From assembly GCF_048569485.1 (NCBI RefSeq), contig NC_134355.1, positions 660,352,215 through 660,416,214 of the forward strand: a DNA stretch of 64,000 bases, read 5' to 3'. The translations under genes and the position numbers were made by a program. Shown in pieces: positions 1-10,868 of the stretch (position 1 is the first letter of the stretch; every line of letters starts with the position of its first letter). Below the pieces are notes generated by a model. It had not been told where the DNA came from, searched no databases, and saw only the letters and a list, made by a program, of their open reading frames with translations. Source of the DNA: Anomaloglossus baeobatrachus (taxonomy: Eukaryota > Chordata > Amphibia > Anura > Aromobatidae).

Positions 1-835
1 AATTGTTACCTCCACCACAAATGGATACTGTTAAGATGAGGAAATAGCATTTTTTAGCTGAAGCACTGATTTTACACTATTTACATGATGAAAAAGCAAT
101 TTTTAGGTCAATCACAGAATGGCCACTATGTAGTTGAGGAAATATAAATTTTTAACTGGAGCACTGATTTCCACTATTTAGATAATGAAAAAGCAATTTT
201 GAGCTCGACCACAGAATGGCTACTTATTTAGATGAGGAAATAGCAATTTTAAGCTCGACCACAGAAAGGCCTTTATTTAGATATTATTAAATTAATTGTT
301 AGCTCCACCACAAAATGAATACTCTTTAGATGAGGAAATAGCAATGTTTAGCTGGAGCACTGATTTTCCATTATTTAGATAATGAAATAGCAATATTTTA
401 GCTCTACCACAGAATGGCCACTATTTAGGTGAAGAAATACCAATTTTAAACTCCAGCACCCATTTTCCACTATTTAGATAATGAAATGGCAATTTTTAGC
501 TCCACCACAGAATAACCGCTATTTAACACTAGAAGTCTCAGAAATTTCGAGCTCCCCCTGAAGTCCCAAAAGTGGGTCAAATGACCCTTACTCCAAACTG
601 AATAGAACTAACTAGAAACTAAATGGCTAAACTCAATGAAAAACAACAACCTCCTGTGGTGCGACAGTAATGGCCTTAATTACAGAACAAAAGACGGTGA
701 TTATAGGATGTTAGCTAAAATCCTTCTGGTCATTCGACCCGCCTCTGGGTTCCAAAGGTAGAAATGTTAAATGACCCCTCTCTGGGACTTTTAGTGTTAA
801 ATGAGGATATAGCAAGTTTGAGCTGGATCACACAA
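1..835. repeat. Degenerate ~49 bp tandem repeat, split by a MITE
   Basis: About ten imperfect units of 46-52 bp run from the window edge to 522 and resume briefly after 800. Two unit flavours roughly alternate, one containing AGCTGGAGCACTGATTT and the other AGCTCCACCACAGAATGG, so the array may be a ~98 bp dimer. The left end lies outside the window. The array would lie in intron 6 of the CYP2 gene whose exon 7 follows. No coding potential is visible. Confidence 0.8.
527..796. mobile_element. TTAA-flanked MITE (piggyBac- or Kolobok-type)
   Basis: A 270 bp insert sits in the tandem array. It is flanked on both sides by TTAA (523-526 and 797-800), and its ends form an inverted repeat starting CACTAGAAGTCTCAGA on the left and CACTAAAAGTCCCAGA on the complementary right end. 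TTAA duplication is the signature of piggyBac and Kolobok transposases. There is no reading frame, so it is non-autonomous. The superfamily cannot be settled from the ends alone. Confidence 0.75.
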
Positions 836-1528
836 TTGGCAACGTTCCCTGTGCTGCATGTCCCTACACTTCCCTATTTTAAACTATCGCCCTCCGTCCT
901 AACTATCAGGACTACCTATGATTAAGCCCTATAGCTAAGCTGTCTAGCAACAGCGGCATCAGCACCGTCCCGAAGCTTTAGCAATCATAAAATGGTGCAG
1001 ACTCTGCATGTCCATTTTTTATATGCAGATGGATATATCCGGCAGCCAATGACACAAGCCCTTGTGTCTGAATGTTGTGGATTTTTTATGGCCCCTGATT
1101 TGCTGCCAGAACAAGCACATGTAAAGTTAAGAAAAAAAAAAAATATCTGCTGTTCATCTGACGTCTCCCCACCCCCTCATCAAACATCTTCCCCCATTCA
1201 TCACACAGCACCACTATCCTAGCCAAAATAATAGTGAGGAATTAGAAAAGCTAAACAAAAACGAAAATTACCTAATTTTGACAAAAATGGTCAGAAATCC
1301 AAACCCGAGCCAAGAGCCCCAAGGGTCGTACTGAATTTGAAATTGGTGACTCTTTTCTGAACAAGTTCTTTCATCTCTAGTCATCATTACACATGTTCTG
1401 AAAAAAGGTGGAGAAAAGGTTGGTGGATGGAAGGGGCTTACAAATCATCATTCCATATGACCAGTATTGAAAAATCAGGTTTTAACTATGACTTGGAAAT
1501 ATTAAGGTAATTATTTCTTCAATAACAG
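836..1528 (+). other. Intronic sequence before CYP2 exon 7, unclassified
   Basis: No gene or convincing element is seen. The stretch 840-1230 has the look of an old interspersed repeat but was not assigned. A polypyrimidine-poor acceptor ends at 1527-1528 (AG). Confidence 0.4.
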
Positions 1529-1713
1529 AAAATGTTCAAAAAGAAATTGAGAAGGTCATCGGTTCAGCTGAGCCTCAGATGACGCATCGTAAACACATGC
1601 CGTACACAGACGCTGTAATCCATGAGGTTCAGAGATTCGCCAATGTTGTGCCTACCAATCTGCCACATATGACTACTCAAGATGTCACCCTGAATGGCTT
1701 CTTCCTACCAAAA
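1529..1713 (+). CDS. Cytochrome P450 family 2, exon 7 (upstream gene copy)
   Basis: This is an internal exon of a CYP2-family microsomal monooxygenase. It is 185 bp long against the usual ~188 bp of CYP2 exon 7. It begins with two bases completing a codon and then reads NVQKEIEKVIGS, MPYTDAVIHEVQRF and VPTNLPHMTTQDVTLNGFF, ending PK. The K-helix ExxR pair is EVQR in AVIHEVQRF. The acceptor AG lies at 1527-1528 and the donor GTAAGA starts at 1714, in phase 0 as expected for CYP2 exon 7/8. The frame is open throughout. Exons 1-6 must lie left of the window. Subfamily cannot be fixed; the sequence looks CYP2K/CYP2C-like, but that is only an impression. Confidence 0.93.
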
Positions 1714-1913
1714 GTAAGAAGTAAAACATTATATTGTCTGGATTTTCTTTTAATTCAAGAACGTTTCTGTTCCTCTTTGGTTTAAATGAACTATTTAATT
1801 TCACAACTTATAAGAGTTCTTTTGAGTCTCCCCACTGAATTCACTGGATACTGCAAAAAATGTCATAGTTTGCAGGCAACTTGTAACATAACTCATGCAA
1901 TAAATTAAACTAA

Positions 1914-2452
1914 AGCCTGCTTTACATGTGTCGATCGCATTTGCGATCACACCCGCCCCCATCGTTTGTGCTGCACGGGCAATTTCTTTCCCGTGTCGCA
2001 CAATGTTGTAACCCCCCGTCACACGTACTTACCTACCAAACGACCTCGCTGTGGGCGGCGAACATCCTCTTCCTGAAGTGGGAGGGACGTTCGGCATCAC
2101 AGCGACGTCACACAGCGGTCGGCCAATAGAAGCGGAGGGTCGGAGATGAGCGGGACGTAAACATCCCGCCCACCTCCTTCCTTCAGCATTGCCGGCAGGA
2201 CGCAGGTAAGCTGTGTTCATCGTTCCCGGGGTGTCACACGGAGCGACGTGTGCTGCCTCGGGAACAATGAACAACCGGACGTTCGATTTTTTGAAAATGA
2301 GCAACATGTCAGCGATGAATGAGAAGGTGAGTATTTCTGCTCGTTCATAGCTGTCACACGCTACGATATCACTAACGATGCCGGATGTGCGTCACTTACG
2401 ACATGACCCCGCCGACATCTCGTTAGATATATAGTAGCGTGTAAAGCCCGCT
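1914..2452. mobile_element. PIF/Harbinger-type MITE, copy H1
   Basis: A ~540 bp element whose ends are inverted repeats: AGCCTGCTTTACATG on the left and the complement of GTAAAGCCCGCT on the right. It is flanked by TAA (1911-1913) and TTA (2453-2455). Family members elsewhere in the window show exact TTA or TAA duplications, the PIF/Harbinger signature. The core carries a CRE-like GACGTCA (2104-2110) and CCAAT (2122-2126). No transposase is present. Confidence 0.8.
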
Positions 2453-2867
2453 TTAGAGTGGTGCTTGAAAGTTTTCGATTTTCCAAATTTCTTCAAAATT
2501 TTAACATAATACAACAGATTTCTCCAAATTGTAGAGAAACAGAAAAATATTAAACAAATGAGTCCAATAAATTAGACATAATTTTACTAGTTAGGAAAAT
2601 GATTCAATATCACATCTGGGAATGGAAAAAATAGGTGAACCTTTGCTTTTAGTATTATATCTGGTGTGAATCCCTTGTGCAGCAATAGCTGCATCTAAAC
2701 ATTCTCATAATTGTTGATTAGTCCTGCTTGTTGTAATTTTAGCCCATTCCTCCATAAAAAACAACTTCACTTCTTCTATGTTGGTGGTTCTCTCCCATTA
2801 ACTGCTCACTTCAGTTCCTTACTCAACATGTCTATAGGATTAAGGTCAGGACTTTGACTTGTTCATT

Positions 2868-3522
2868 CTAAAACACCCACGGGGAAAGTGTCCTGTGGAT
2901 ATATCCGCAGGACATTCCGCAGGAACTTCCAGAAAACCGCAGCACAACTTTGTCTGTTTTAATGCTGCGGTTGTATTGCGGAATGTCCTGCGGATATGCT
3001 GCGGTCATTTTGCATTGAGGATACAGTACCATGGCTTCGGCACTGCATCCTCAATGCAGAACAAGTGCTGAGTGATCGGAGACTTCACACTTACCTCCAT
3101 CACGCAGCACTTCACTTTCCGGCTGTGTCTGTCTGCACTTTGCAGGAGAAGGTGGGCGGGCCTGAACTAGCTCCGGCTGTCACATGACTGGAGCTCGTGC
3201 AGGCCCCATCCACCTCCTGCTGCCCGCTCCTGGCTCCACTGTGCTCCTCTGCACTGGAGGAAGTGACTCCGGTGTCTTCTATCAAGGCAGGTAAGTATGG
3301 GATTGTACATAAAAATCCGCAGGAATAATTGACATGCTTCAGATTTTTCCACAGGGAAATTTGCATTATTTCCGCTACGGAAAAAATGCAGCATGGGCAC
3401 AGCACTTTTAAAATGCCATAGAAATGGCTCACTGTACTGCAGATTTTTGAGAAATCCGCGGAATTTCTGAGAAAAAATCGCGGTAAATTTCACGAATTTT
3501 CCGCAGCGTGGGCACATGGCCT
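2868..3522. mobile_element. Non-autonomous DNA element inside the Tc1 relic
   Basis: About 650 bp interrupt the Tc1 sequence, which reads on at both sides. The ends are weakly inverted (ACCCACGGGGAAAGTG against the complement of a right end reading CGTGGGCACATGGC). The interior is rich in CCGCAG and CCGCGGAA motifs. No coding frame is recognised and the exact borders are uncertain by about 10 bp. Confidence 0.5.
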
Positions 3523-3597
3523 TATTCTTTTTTTAACTATTCTTTTGTAGAATGATTCTTTTGCTTTGAGTCATTGTCTTTCTCTGTGACCCCTGTC

Positions 3598-5285
3598 TAG
3601 GGATGAGCAGACCCAGACTGTAAAAGTCCGGATCCGTACGGTTTCAAAGATGTCCGGATGCTGGATCCGGGCTCTGGATTCCGTCTATTTAATCCAGATA
3701 TGGAACTCAAGAAATTAAAAAAATAAATAGAGGAAAAATAAAGAAAATAAGAATGATTGTTGCTCCTGCACGGCTGTACACAGCTCCTGCAACCTCCCTG
3801 GGCAGCTCATCATTGCTCATCCATATGCACTGCTTTCCCTGAACACCGGCTGGCCTTGAGTCTGTGATTGGTTGCAGTCTGACATGACCCCAGCCTGTGT
3901 GACAGCGTTTTTCTGCAACCAGTCATTGCTTATCGAGACTTATTCATTCTTTGTCTGCACTCACAGTGGGCAGTCATGCTCTTTGGCCACTCGCTGTGAC
4001 TGAGATGTAACCGAGATGGAATCGCTGTGGGACCTCATGTGGATTACATAGCACCTGCAACAGTTTTTAGGGGGTTAATAAAGTGGTGAAAGAGGGTGTT
4101 TTTTGTATTTTATTCCAAATAAAAGATTTTATTGGTGTCTGTGTTTAATTACTTTCACTTACAGATTAGTGATGGAGGTGTCAGACACCTGCCATCACTA
4201 ATCTAGGGCTTAGTAGCAGCTGTGGGTTTTTGTTAACCCCTTATTGCCCTGATTGCGACCGCACCTAGGCAACAGGCAGTTCCGGGTAAAAGTGCCAGGC
4301 TTGTCACATCTAATGGTAATGGATGCTACAATCCTGGGTGGCTGCAGGTTGCTATTTTTAGCCTGGGGGGGGTGGCCAATAAGCATGGCTCTCACCAATC
4401 AGAGAATACCAGCCCCCGGCTGTTGGGCTTTATCTTGGCTGGGTATCAAAATATGGGGGAACCCTACTCCAATTTTTTTTATTTATTTTTACTGTTCGGG
4501 TAGAGTCACACTGTCGTATGACTCGCATGAGTGCAGTGAGAAAATCTTGCATTGCATTCGGCCTCATGTAAGACAATGCTGCACCTCACATTTGTGAGTT
4601 TTTCCTCAGCCCTAATTGGACTGAGGAAAAAATCACAGCATGCTGTGATTGTCTGTGAGTCTCCTATCACTTGCATCCATACAAGCCTATGGGTGCGAAA
4701 GAAATATTGCACAGCTCTCGGATGACATTCAAGGGTAGTTCGATATATGCATAGGCTGACAATGGAGGAGATGGGTGATTGTTACGTCACAGTCACATGA
4801 CACTCGGACCATGCTTACAGCAGAGCCTGAGCTGAGGGTCATTAGCATATTGCATCCAATGCTCTCACATCCGATGCCATACGCCAGTGAGACCCCGGCC
4901 TACGATATAGACAAGCAATAGCGCCTGTGAATGGAAGCAGTCAGCTGACACGCACGCAGACACGCTGCCACTCAGTGTGGAGGCGTGGCTGACTGAAACC
5001 AGTCACAGGCACTGGTGGGCTAGGAAAGCAGTGCATATTCAATGAAAGTTAATTAGCTGTTCTGAAAGTGAATGCGTGACCTGGAAGCAGCTTGCCGCCA
5101 TGACAGATCCTTGGGGTGTACACTGCGTGCACTCCTATCTCCTCATCCCTTCTACCAACATTTTTAATCTCTGATTTCTGATACCCACAGACTTATACGG
5201 GTCCAGACTCCAGATCAGAACTGGATTTAAAAAAAAAAAGATAACAGGGACCCGCCGGTCTCAGTTTTCTGCAGCTCCAGTCAAC
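3598..5285. mobile_element. Non-autonomous hAT-type element inserted in the Tc1 relic
   Basis: The left end TAGGGATGAGCAGACCC is a typical hAT terminus, and Tc1 sequence resumes near 5286. The interior contains a module (about 4070-4450) that recurs in inverted form at 53400-55270 and again at the right window edge, so it belongs to a repeated family. A second, smaller palindromic MITE-like insert lies at about 4505-4895 (ends GAGTCACACTGTCG and its rough complement). The right hAT end is degenerate. No transposase is present. Confidence 0.55.
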
Positions 5286-5408
5286 TCTACCCATGTCCTG
5301 TTTATATTCAGTTCATGGACATATGTCCTGACATTTTTCTTTAGAGTTTGCTGATAAAATTTATAATTCATTGTCCAGATGTAGCAAAACAGGTTTAAAG
5401 TATAATAG

Positions 5409-6537
5409 TGTGCCGCCCAGTGCCCCGTTACCTTCAGGTCGTCTCAGGGTCTTCAGGGACGGTGCGTCCTGGGTGCTTCTGTTCAAAGGTAGGTTGACTT
5501 CTTTAGGATTCGTGACGCCACTCTCGGTATTGCGGTCAGGGTGATCGCCACTGCATATTAGGGGACGCCTGGGGCTGATGTTGGGTGCAGCTAGATGGAG
5601 TGGCCTCCCGAGAGTGAGGCTAGCCCCAGGGCCCAGTTTGGGTGTGTGGAACCACAGGTTGCAGAATGACTCACACGCACAACCAGAATGTCTTTCAGGG
5701 TTTTTACTCATGTCAGATGGCAGGGGGGGTGAGTATCCCGGGCGAAGCCGTGATAACCAGGTGGAACCAGGAATTCCTTCAGGCTGACTTGTGAGGGTGG
5801 CTACTGACTCGCCTTCCTAGCCCTTGTGTTTTTGGGGTGAACCAGACTTGCAGTCCTACGGGGTCACCCAGGGAAGTTGCTTCTGCCTGTTCTCCCCTTT
5901 TTTCGGCCCATCTGCTTGTAGCCTGGACCAGGTCACTCCGGCTAGTTGCCTCTTGTGAACTATGGGCCCTCTCGTTGGTACGTGGCTCCGGACGCTGTGG
6001 TGTTATGGTGGAGGGTATGAAGTACCCCCACTTGCAGGTTGAGCAGGCCAACTGAATGGGCCCCTGCTCTGGGGACCTGTAACCCCATGCGGGCCTGGTC
6101 CTCGCCTGGCAGTCCCCGTACTCAGCCACCCCTTTGCACTCGAGCCTTGGGTGGATTTCGGGCGGCACTACTAGGTGACCGTTCTCCCCCGTCAATAACC
6201 ACTGAACCTGCGGTGTCCGACTAGTGACAGCCTCCAGGTTTCCTCCTTGCGGCTCCTCTCCCTGAGCTTCACTGACTGACTTGCTCACTACTCCCTCCCC
6301 TCTGTGCCTGCCTCCGCAAATTAGCAACCATGCTCTCTACCACACCCCTTGAGTGGAGATGGAAGCCACGCCCCCTCCTAGATTCCCCAGAGGTCCCTTC
6401 AAAGGTCAATGTGGGAGACCTGGTTACTATGCGCCTGTGTAACCACACCCCGGTCAGCCTTCTGGATTACCTGTGTTGAACTGCCCCCAGCATGGGTGCA
6501 GTACTCAGTGGTGCCTGACCAGGTCAGGGGCGCCACA
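5409..6537 (-). repeat. LTR, 3' copy of the 5409-9739 element
   Basis: Starts TGTGCCGCCCAG and ends GGCGCCACA on the + strand, so the termini are inverted. It is 1129 bp long and repeats at 9036-9739. Confidence 0.85.
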
Positions 6538-6546
6538 TTCCCCCTT
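6538..6546 (-). promoter_or_regulatory. Polypurine tract of the LTR element
   Basis: On the - strand AAGGGGGAA lies immediately upstream of the 3' LTR. This fixes the element's orientation. Confidence 0.7.
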
Positions 6547-7345
6547 AGTTAACAACAGCACGTCCTCGGGCTGCAGGACAAACATTTTAAAATGCATAAA
6601 ACATTATAAAAGCATCATAAAACTCTAAAAACATACCAGGTACCATACATCACCACTCTCCACCCACAAGTCTGTTACCCACCCAGAACCCTCTCAGGAG
6701 GCAGGTCACCAGTCATTTTAGCAACCAGATCTGGGCCATCAGATTCCCCAGACGTTTCCTCCAATCTTTCTCTCCTGGGGCTGGTGGTTGAAGGCAAACA
6801 TCTCTCCCGTCGAGCCGCGTCTTCGGCCTCTTCTGGCAGGATGTAGAGGCGGCTTTCAGTCGGTGTTGCTTCTTTGTGGTGGAGAGCCAGGCCACATAAA
6901 CAGGCGTGCTCCCTGGTCACAGGCGAGCCAGGCCCCTAAACAGGCTGGTTCTGGTGGTGGTACCTTTCAGGTAACCTATACACTGCGAGAGTTTGTGGCT
7001 ATAGCCAGTTCATAGCCTATGGTCCATTTTCAAAAGTGCACAAACCAGGTGCAAAGTAGACTTATTTTCTCACAATAGTCTTTGTGGGCAAATTCTTGAA
7101 CTTTTTCCAACGTTGCAAACTGGAACTTCAACTTGGCTGTACTTTACTTTACTTTACATGGATTCTTTACCAGGGTTTTGGCCTGTAGGGCTGTGGCACC
7201 TGACATTCTCCACATCTCTGTCATCATCTGTAGTCATATCTTCAGCTTGTTCTTTGTCTTTTTCTGTTCTTTTCTCTATTTCTCTATCTTCTTCTCTTTC
7301 TTGGCTTACTTGCTTTGGGGTTTGGGTAGGGACTGTTGAACTGCC

Positions 7346-8065
7346 TTACTGATTCGGGCATGGCGTAACATCTAACGCAAACCAGCCACGTTCTCCCTGA
7401 TGTTTGGTGAACTCAACCAGGTCTCCCATATGCAGGTTTCTTCCAGGATGTCCTCTTGGCAAGTGGGCTCTCACATCCCTCCTACTTACAAAGATGCCTT
7501 CTCTCATACCAGGTGTGATAATAAAGCCATATCCCGACTTAAGACTGAATTCTTCGACCACTCCACGGCAAAGGGCTCCTCTTTCCTGGTAGCGGGCTTT
7601 TCTTAACATCTGTTTTTCTTCTAAGTCTCGTGCTGTGACATCTTCTCTATGCCGATCTGGGGACTGCTGTATTGCGGTCTGTTTTGCTCGGGCGCGGTGC
7701 CGTGCTCTGCTCATGGGGCTCTTCTGAACTGCGGGCTCCCAGGCTACATACATGCGCGGTATTGTGATGGCCAGCGCTTCATCTTCAGTGGGAGACGTCA
7801 GGCTCTCTTCATCCCAGCGGGAGTATGGTAACATTTCTGGCTCCGGGCCTCCCTCAACTTCACAGGGTGCTGTGTCCTCCTCCGGCTGTTCTGGGATTGC
7901 CGCTTCAGCCTCCAGGCCTCTCTTCCCCCTTAGTGCTCTACAGCACTCCTCCAGCAGCAGCGCTGGGGATAGACATTCATCGGAGGGCCAGGGTGGTGGG
8001 CTCTTAGCTGCGGGAATTGCTGGGGCCACTCTGGATGAGCGCCTGGGGAGTAGATAGCGATCCAC
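7346..8065 (-). CDS. 239-residue frame with a C-terminal cold-shock domain, inside an LTR element
   Basis: The frame is open from an ATG at 8065 to a stop at 7346. Residues 1-167 are Pro/Glu/Arg-rich and look disordered. Residues 168-235 resemble a cold-shock domain, the OB-fold nucleic-acid-binding module of Y-box and Lin28 proteins. They open GVVEEFSLKSGYGFI, so SGYGFI takes the place of RNP1. IFVSRRD takes the place of RNP2 (usually [VI]FVH), followed by GDLVEFT and GWFALDVT. The usual RNP2 His is Ser here. The frame lies between the LTRs on the element's coding strand. A role in packaging or chaperoning element RNA is pure inference. Alternatively this is a captured host exon that no longer functions. 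Confidence 0.65.
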   Translation of the reverse strand: MDRYLLPRRSSRVAPAIPAAKSPPPWPSDECLSPALLLEECCRALRGKRGLEAEAAIPEQPEEDTAPCEVEGGPEPEMLPYSRWDEESLTSPTEDEALAITIPRMYVAWEPAVQKSPMSRARHRARAKQTAIQQSPDRHREDVTARDLEEKQMLRKARYQERGALCRGVVEEFSLKSGYGFIITPGMREGIFVSRRDVRAHLPRGHPGRNLHMGDLVEFTKHQGERGWFALDVTPCPNQ

Positions 8066-8072
8066 TATATCT

Positions 8073-9013
8073 TTAGGGAACCGCGCCTCCAGATCCGCCT
8101 TGAATTTTAGGAACTCGAGGTCTTCTCCCGGCGGGGAGGATTCCCCGAGATTCCCTGGGCTGTGGCTGGGGTGCGGTGGTCTCTTCTGCCGTGCGGGTAG
8201 GAGTAGATGGCCTTGCGGCCTGGTCTTGGCGGGCCGAGCCTGGTGTGGCTGCGGCCTGGTCTTGGCAGGCCAGACTGGGTGTTGCTGCTGCGGCTTGGTC
8301 TTGGCGGGCTGGGCTGGGCATCATTGCACCAGGCGTCTTTGCAGGGACCGCGGGCTACTCAGCATGGGTCGTAGCGGGCGTCGCCTCCGGGATCGCAGCA
8401 GGGATCTTCACGGGTGTAGCAGTGTGGCGCGCTGCGGGCATCAAAGTGGTCTCAGGGTGCGGCAGCGCCGCCGGTGTCAGTGCTCTCACAAGGGCAACAC
8501 AGGACTCATTGGTAGCATCATCGGTGTCTGGGTGGTCGACACCCGGTGTGGCACTTGTCGCGCGGTCCACCTCTCGTAGGCCCGAACCTCTGTAGCCATC
8601 TCCCAGAGCTCGGTGCATCCTTCCCTGATCTGCTGCACGATCCTGGCCTCCAGCCGGTTGCAGAACTGGGCAAGCTCCCAGTCCCACCAGGCAGCGGAGC
8701 CTGGCTCTAGATCTCTGCATTCAGACGCCATCTTCTCTTCTCTCTCTGCACAACCTTTTAGCTCCACTTCCTGCAGCAGACTCGTGACTTCTTCCCGCCG
8801 TCTCTGGACAGATCCGCCCCCATCGCTCGTGAGGTCAGAGCACTGCAGGGGTTCTCTGGGTAGCCACACCTCTTCGTGGGCGGTTACTTCTTCTAGCGCG
8901 GACTGCTGTTGTTCTTTGGCGCGCTTTCTGTGGTGGCAACATGGCGGCGCTTCAAATTTTTAATGCGGGACCTCCAAAGCACATGGTCACCTGTCTTAAC
9001 AGGTCTAGTGCTT
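8073..9013 (-). other. 5' internal region of the LTR element, gag-like low complexity
   Basis: On the - strand this stretch follows the primer site and contains short frames rich in Ala, Pro, Gln and Arg, with tandem ARQDQAAA-type repeats near 8220-8324 and a WWDWELAQF segment near 8690. It resembles a gag-like leader but no capsid or zinc knuckle is recognised. The region is a fossil and broken. Confidence 0.4.
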
Positions 9014-9031
9014 ATCCTGTTCGTGACGCCA
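9014..9031 (-). promoter_or_regulatory. Primer-binding-site-like sequence of the LTR element
   Basis: TGGCGTCACGAACAGGAT on the - strand begins four bases inside the 5' LTR and starts with TGG, as complements of tRNA 3' ends do. The tRNA was not identified. Confidence 0.5.
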
Positions 9032-9035
9032 GAAT

Positions 9036-9739
9036 TGTGCCGCCCAGTGCCCCGTTACCTTCAGGTCATCTCAGGTTCTTCAGGGACGTCGCGTCCTGGG
9101 TCCTTCTGGTCACAGGTACGTTGACTTCTTTAGCATTCGTGACGCCACTCTCGGTATTGCGGTCAGGGTGACCGCCACTGCATATTAGGGGACGCCTGGG
9201 GCTGATGTTGGGTGCAACTAAATGAAGTGGCCTCCCGAGAGGGAGACTAGCCCCAGGGTCCAGTTTGGGTGTGTGGAACCACAGGTCGCAGAATGACTCA
9301 CACGCACAACCAGAATGTCTTTCAGGGTTTTTACTCACGTCAGATGGCAGGGGGTGAGTAACCCGGGCGAAGCCGTGATAACCAGGTGGATCCAGGAATT
9401 CCTTCAGGCTGACTTGTGAGGCTGGCTACTGACTCGCCTTCCTACCCATTGTGTTTTTGGGGTGACCCAGACTTGCAGTCCTACGGGGTCATCAAGGGAA
9501 GTTGCTTCTGCCTGTTCTCCCCTTTTTCGGCCTGTCTGCTTGTAGCCTGGACCAGGTCACTCCGGCTACTTGCCTCTTGTGAACTATGGGCCCTCCAAAG
9601 GTCAATGTGGGAGTCTTGGTTACTATGCGCCTGTGTAACCGTAACCACACCCCGGTCAGCCTTCTGGATTACCTGTGTTGCACTGCCCCCAGCATGGGTG
9701 CAGTACTCAGTGGTGCCTGACCAGGTCAGGGGCGCCACA
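9036..9739 (-). repeat. LTR, 5' copy of the 5409-9739 element
   Basis: Aligns with 5409-6537 over both ends but lacks about 430 bp from its middle. Ends in CA next to ATAG. Confidence 0.85.
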
Positions 9740-9775
9740 ATAGTACCACCACTGTCTCTTTGCAATTCTGCCATA

Positions 9776-10359
9776 TTAATTAAAGGACTTGTCCGATATA
9801 AACTCCCCAGAAAATTTTAAGCTAATCTGTGCTGTATTGTCATATAAATCACCCCTACATTGTTATTTTTTGTTTTCTGACTTTTGTTCTTCTTGAATTA
9901 TCCCTTTATTCTCTGCAGCTCTTTGATTACCTTCAGCACAAACAAACTTGACTTCTTCCTTTAATTCTTGGTTGCCAAACCTCACAGACAGACCTGGCAC
10001 CGCCTGGCCTCACTGTCCAGCCCCGCCCCCTGCCCACTCTCTGCACACTTATTGGCTGTCAGTATTCTGCCCAGCACTGATCTCTCAGCAGGGGCGTAAC
10101 TACTGCGGTCGCAGCGGTCGCCATTGCGACCGGGCCCGGGAGGTTAGGGGCCCAGTGGCCGCCTGGCAGATCAGCAACCAGCTCCTGTCTGTGACAGAGG
10201 GGCTGCGCTGATCTGTCACAGACCACGCGACCGCTATATGACCCGGTGCCGCCGACGACACTGGGCACCCCTGCCTGGTGTCAGTGGCTGCGGCGGCTCC
10301 CCCGTCACCACGCACAGTAATGATGAAGCATAGCTCGGCCGCTGCTTTTGTTACCCTGG
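9776..10359. other. Unclassified repeat-derived insert within the Tc1 relic
   Basis: Tc1 sequence is interrupted here. From about 10091 the motif CAGGGGCGTAACTAC followed by GC-rich sequence resembles the end of a hAT-type non-autonomous repeat. The left part, beginning TTAAAGGACTTGTCC, also looks like an interspersed repeat. Boundaries were not resolved. Confidence 0.35.
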
Positions 10360-10664
10360 GTTCCTTTTTGACATTGCAGACTATTAAATGCCTTACTCTA
10401 GGAGTGATCTTTGTTAGTTGACCACTTATAAAGAGGGAAGTAATGGTTTGGAATTTTCTCTATTTAATCACAATTAGGTATGATCAAACCAGAACTGTAA
10501 ATGGAAACCCGAACACAGACTTTTTATTGTACATCCGGTTCCTGTCCATGTTTGTCACCCGAAATGTACAGCCAATCAGCAAGTTTTCAGGTTGTAGGCA
10601 CTTCCAAAGCAATGCTAAGTATTGGCATGGCTGTGACTGGGCAGTGCACCTTTGTGATTCGGCC

Positions 10665-10672
10665 TATATAAA
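10665..10672 (+). promoter_or_regulatory. TATA-box-like site in the old hAT element
   Basis: TATATAAA is flanked by GGCC on both sides (GGCC-TATATAAA-GGCC). Whether it drives transcription is unknown. Confidence 0.3.
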
Positions 10673-10733
10673 GGCCAGATCATGAGCTGCTGCACCATTT
10701 TGCCTTTACAAGAATAGAGAGAGTACACTGTTA

Positions 10734-10868
10734 GGCTGGCTTTGCACGTTGCGACGTATCATCTAGCATTTACACTGTACGATGTCGAAAGTGACGCCGG
10801 ATGTGCGTCACTTTCGATTTGACCCCACCGACATCGCACGTGCGATGTCGCAACGTGCAAAGCCGCCC
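10734..10868. mobile_element. PIF/Harbinger-type MITE, short internally deleted copy H2
   Basis: A 135 bp copy with inverted ends GGCTGGCTTTGCACGTTGCG and its complement on the right. It is flanked by TTA (10731-10733, 10869-10871). It keeps only the outer parts of the ~580 bp family members seen at 23850, 42531 and 57129. Confidence 0.85.

Larger units (their letters stand above)
5409..9739 (-). mobile_element. Non-autonomous LTR retroelement (fossil) carrying a cold-shock-domain frame
   Basis: Two direct LTR copies (5409-6537 and 9036-9739) bracket 2.5 kb. The element has TG...CA ends and a 4 bp target duplication ATAG (5405-5408, 9740-9743), and it sits in Tc1 sequence. A purine tract abuts the left LTR (6538-6546, AAGGGGGAA on the - strand) and a primer-site-like TGGCGTCACGAACAGGAT lies just inside the right LTR, so it is transcribed on the - strand. 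No protease, reverse transcriptase or integrase is seen; the interior holds gag-like low-complexity sequence and the frame at 7346-8065. The copy is old and broken. The LTRs differ visibly, the right one lacking ~430 bp. Superfamily (Gypsy or ERV) is undetermined. Confidence 0.8.

Noticed and set aside
5779-6327. 182-codon - strand frame
   Set aside because: Entirely within an LTR; no domain recognised and the other LTR copy does not preserve it.
8100-8595. Long + strand frames of 139-159 codons
   Set aside because: Antisense to the LTR element's transcribed strand, low complexity (Gly, Trp, Ala, Arg), and caused by GC-rich repeats.
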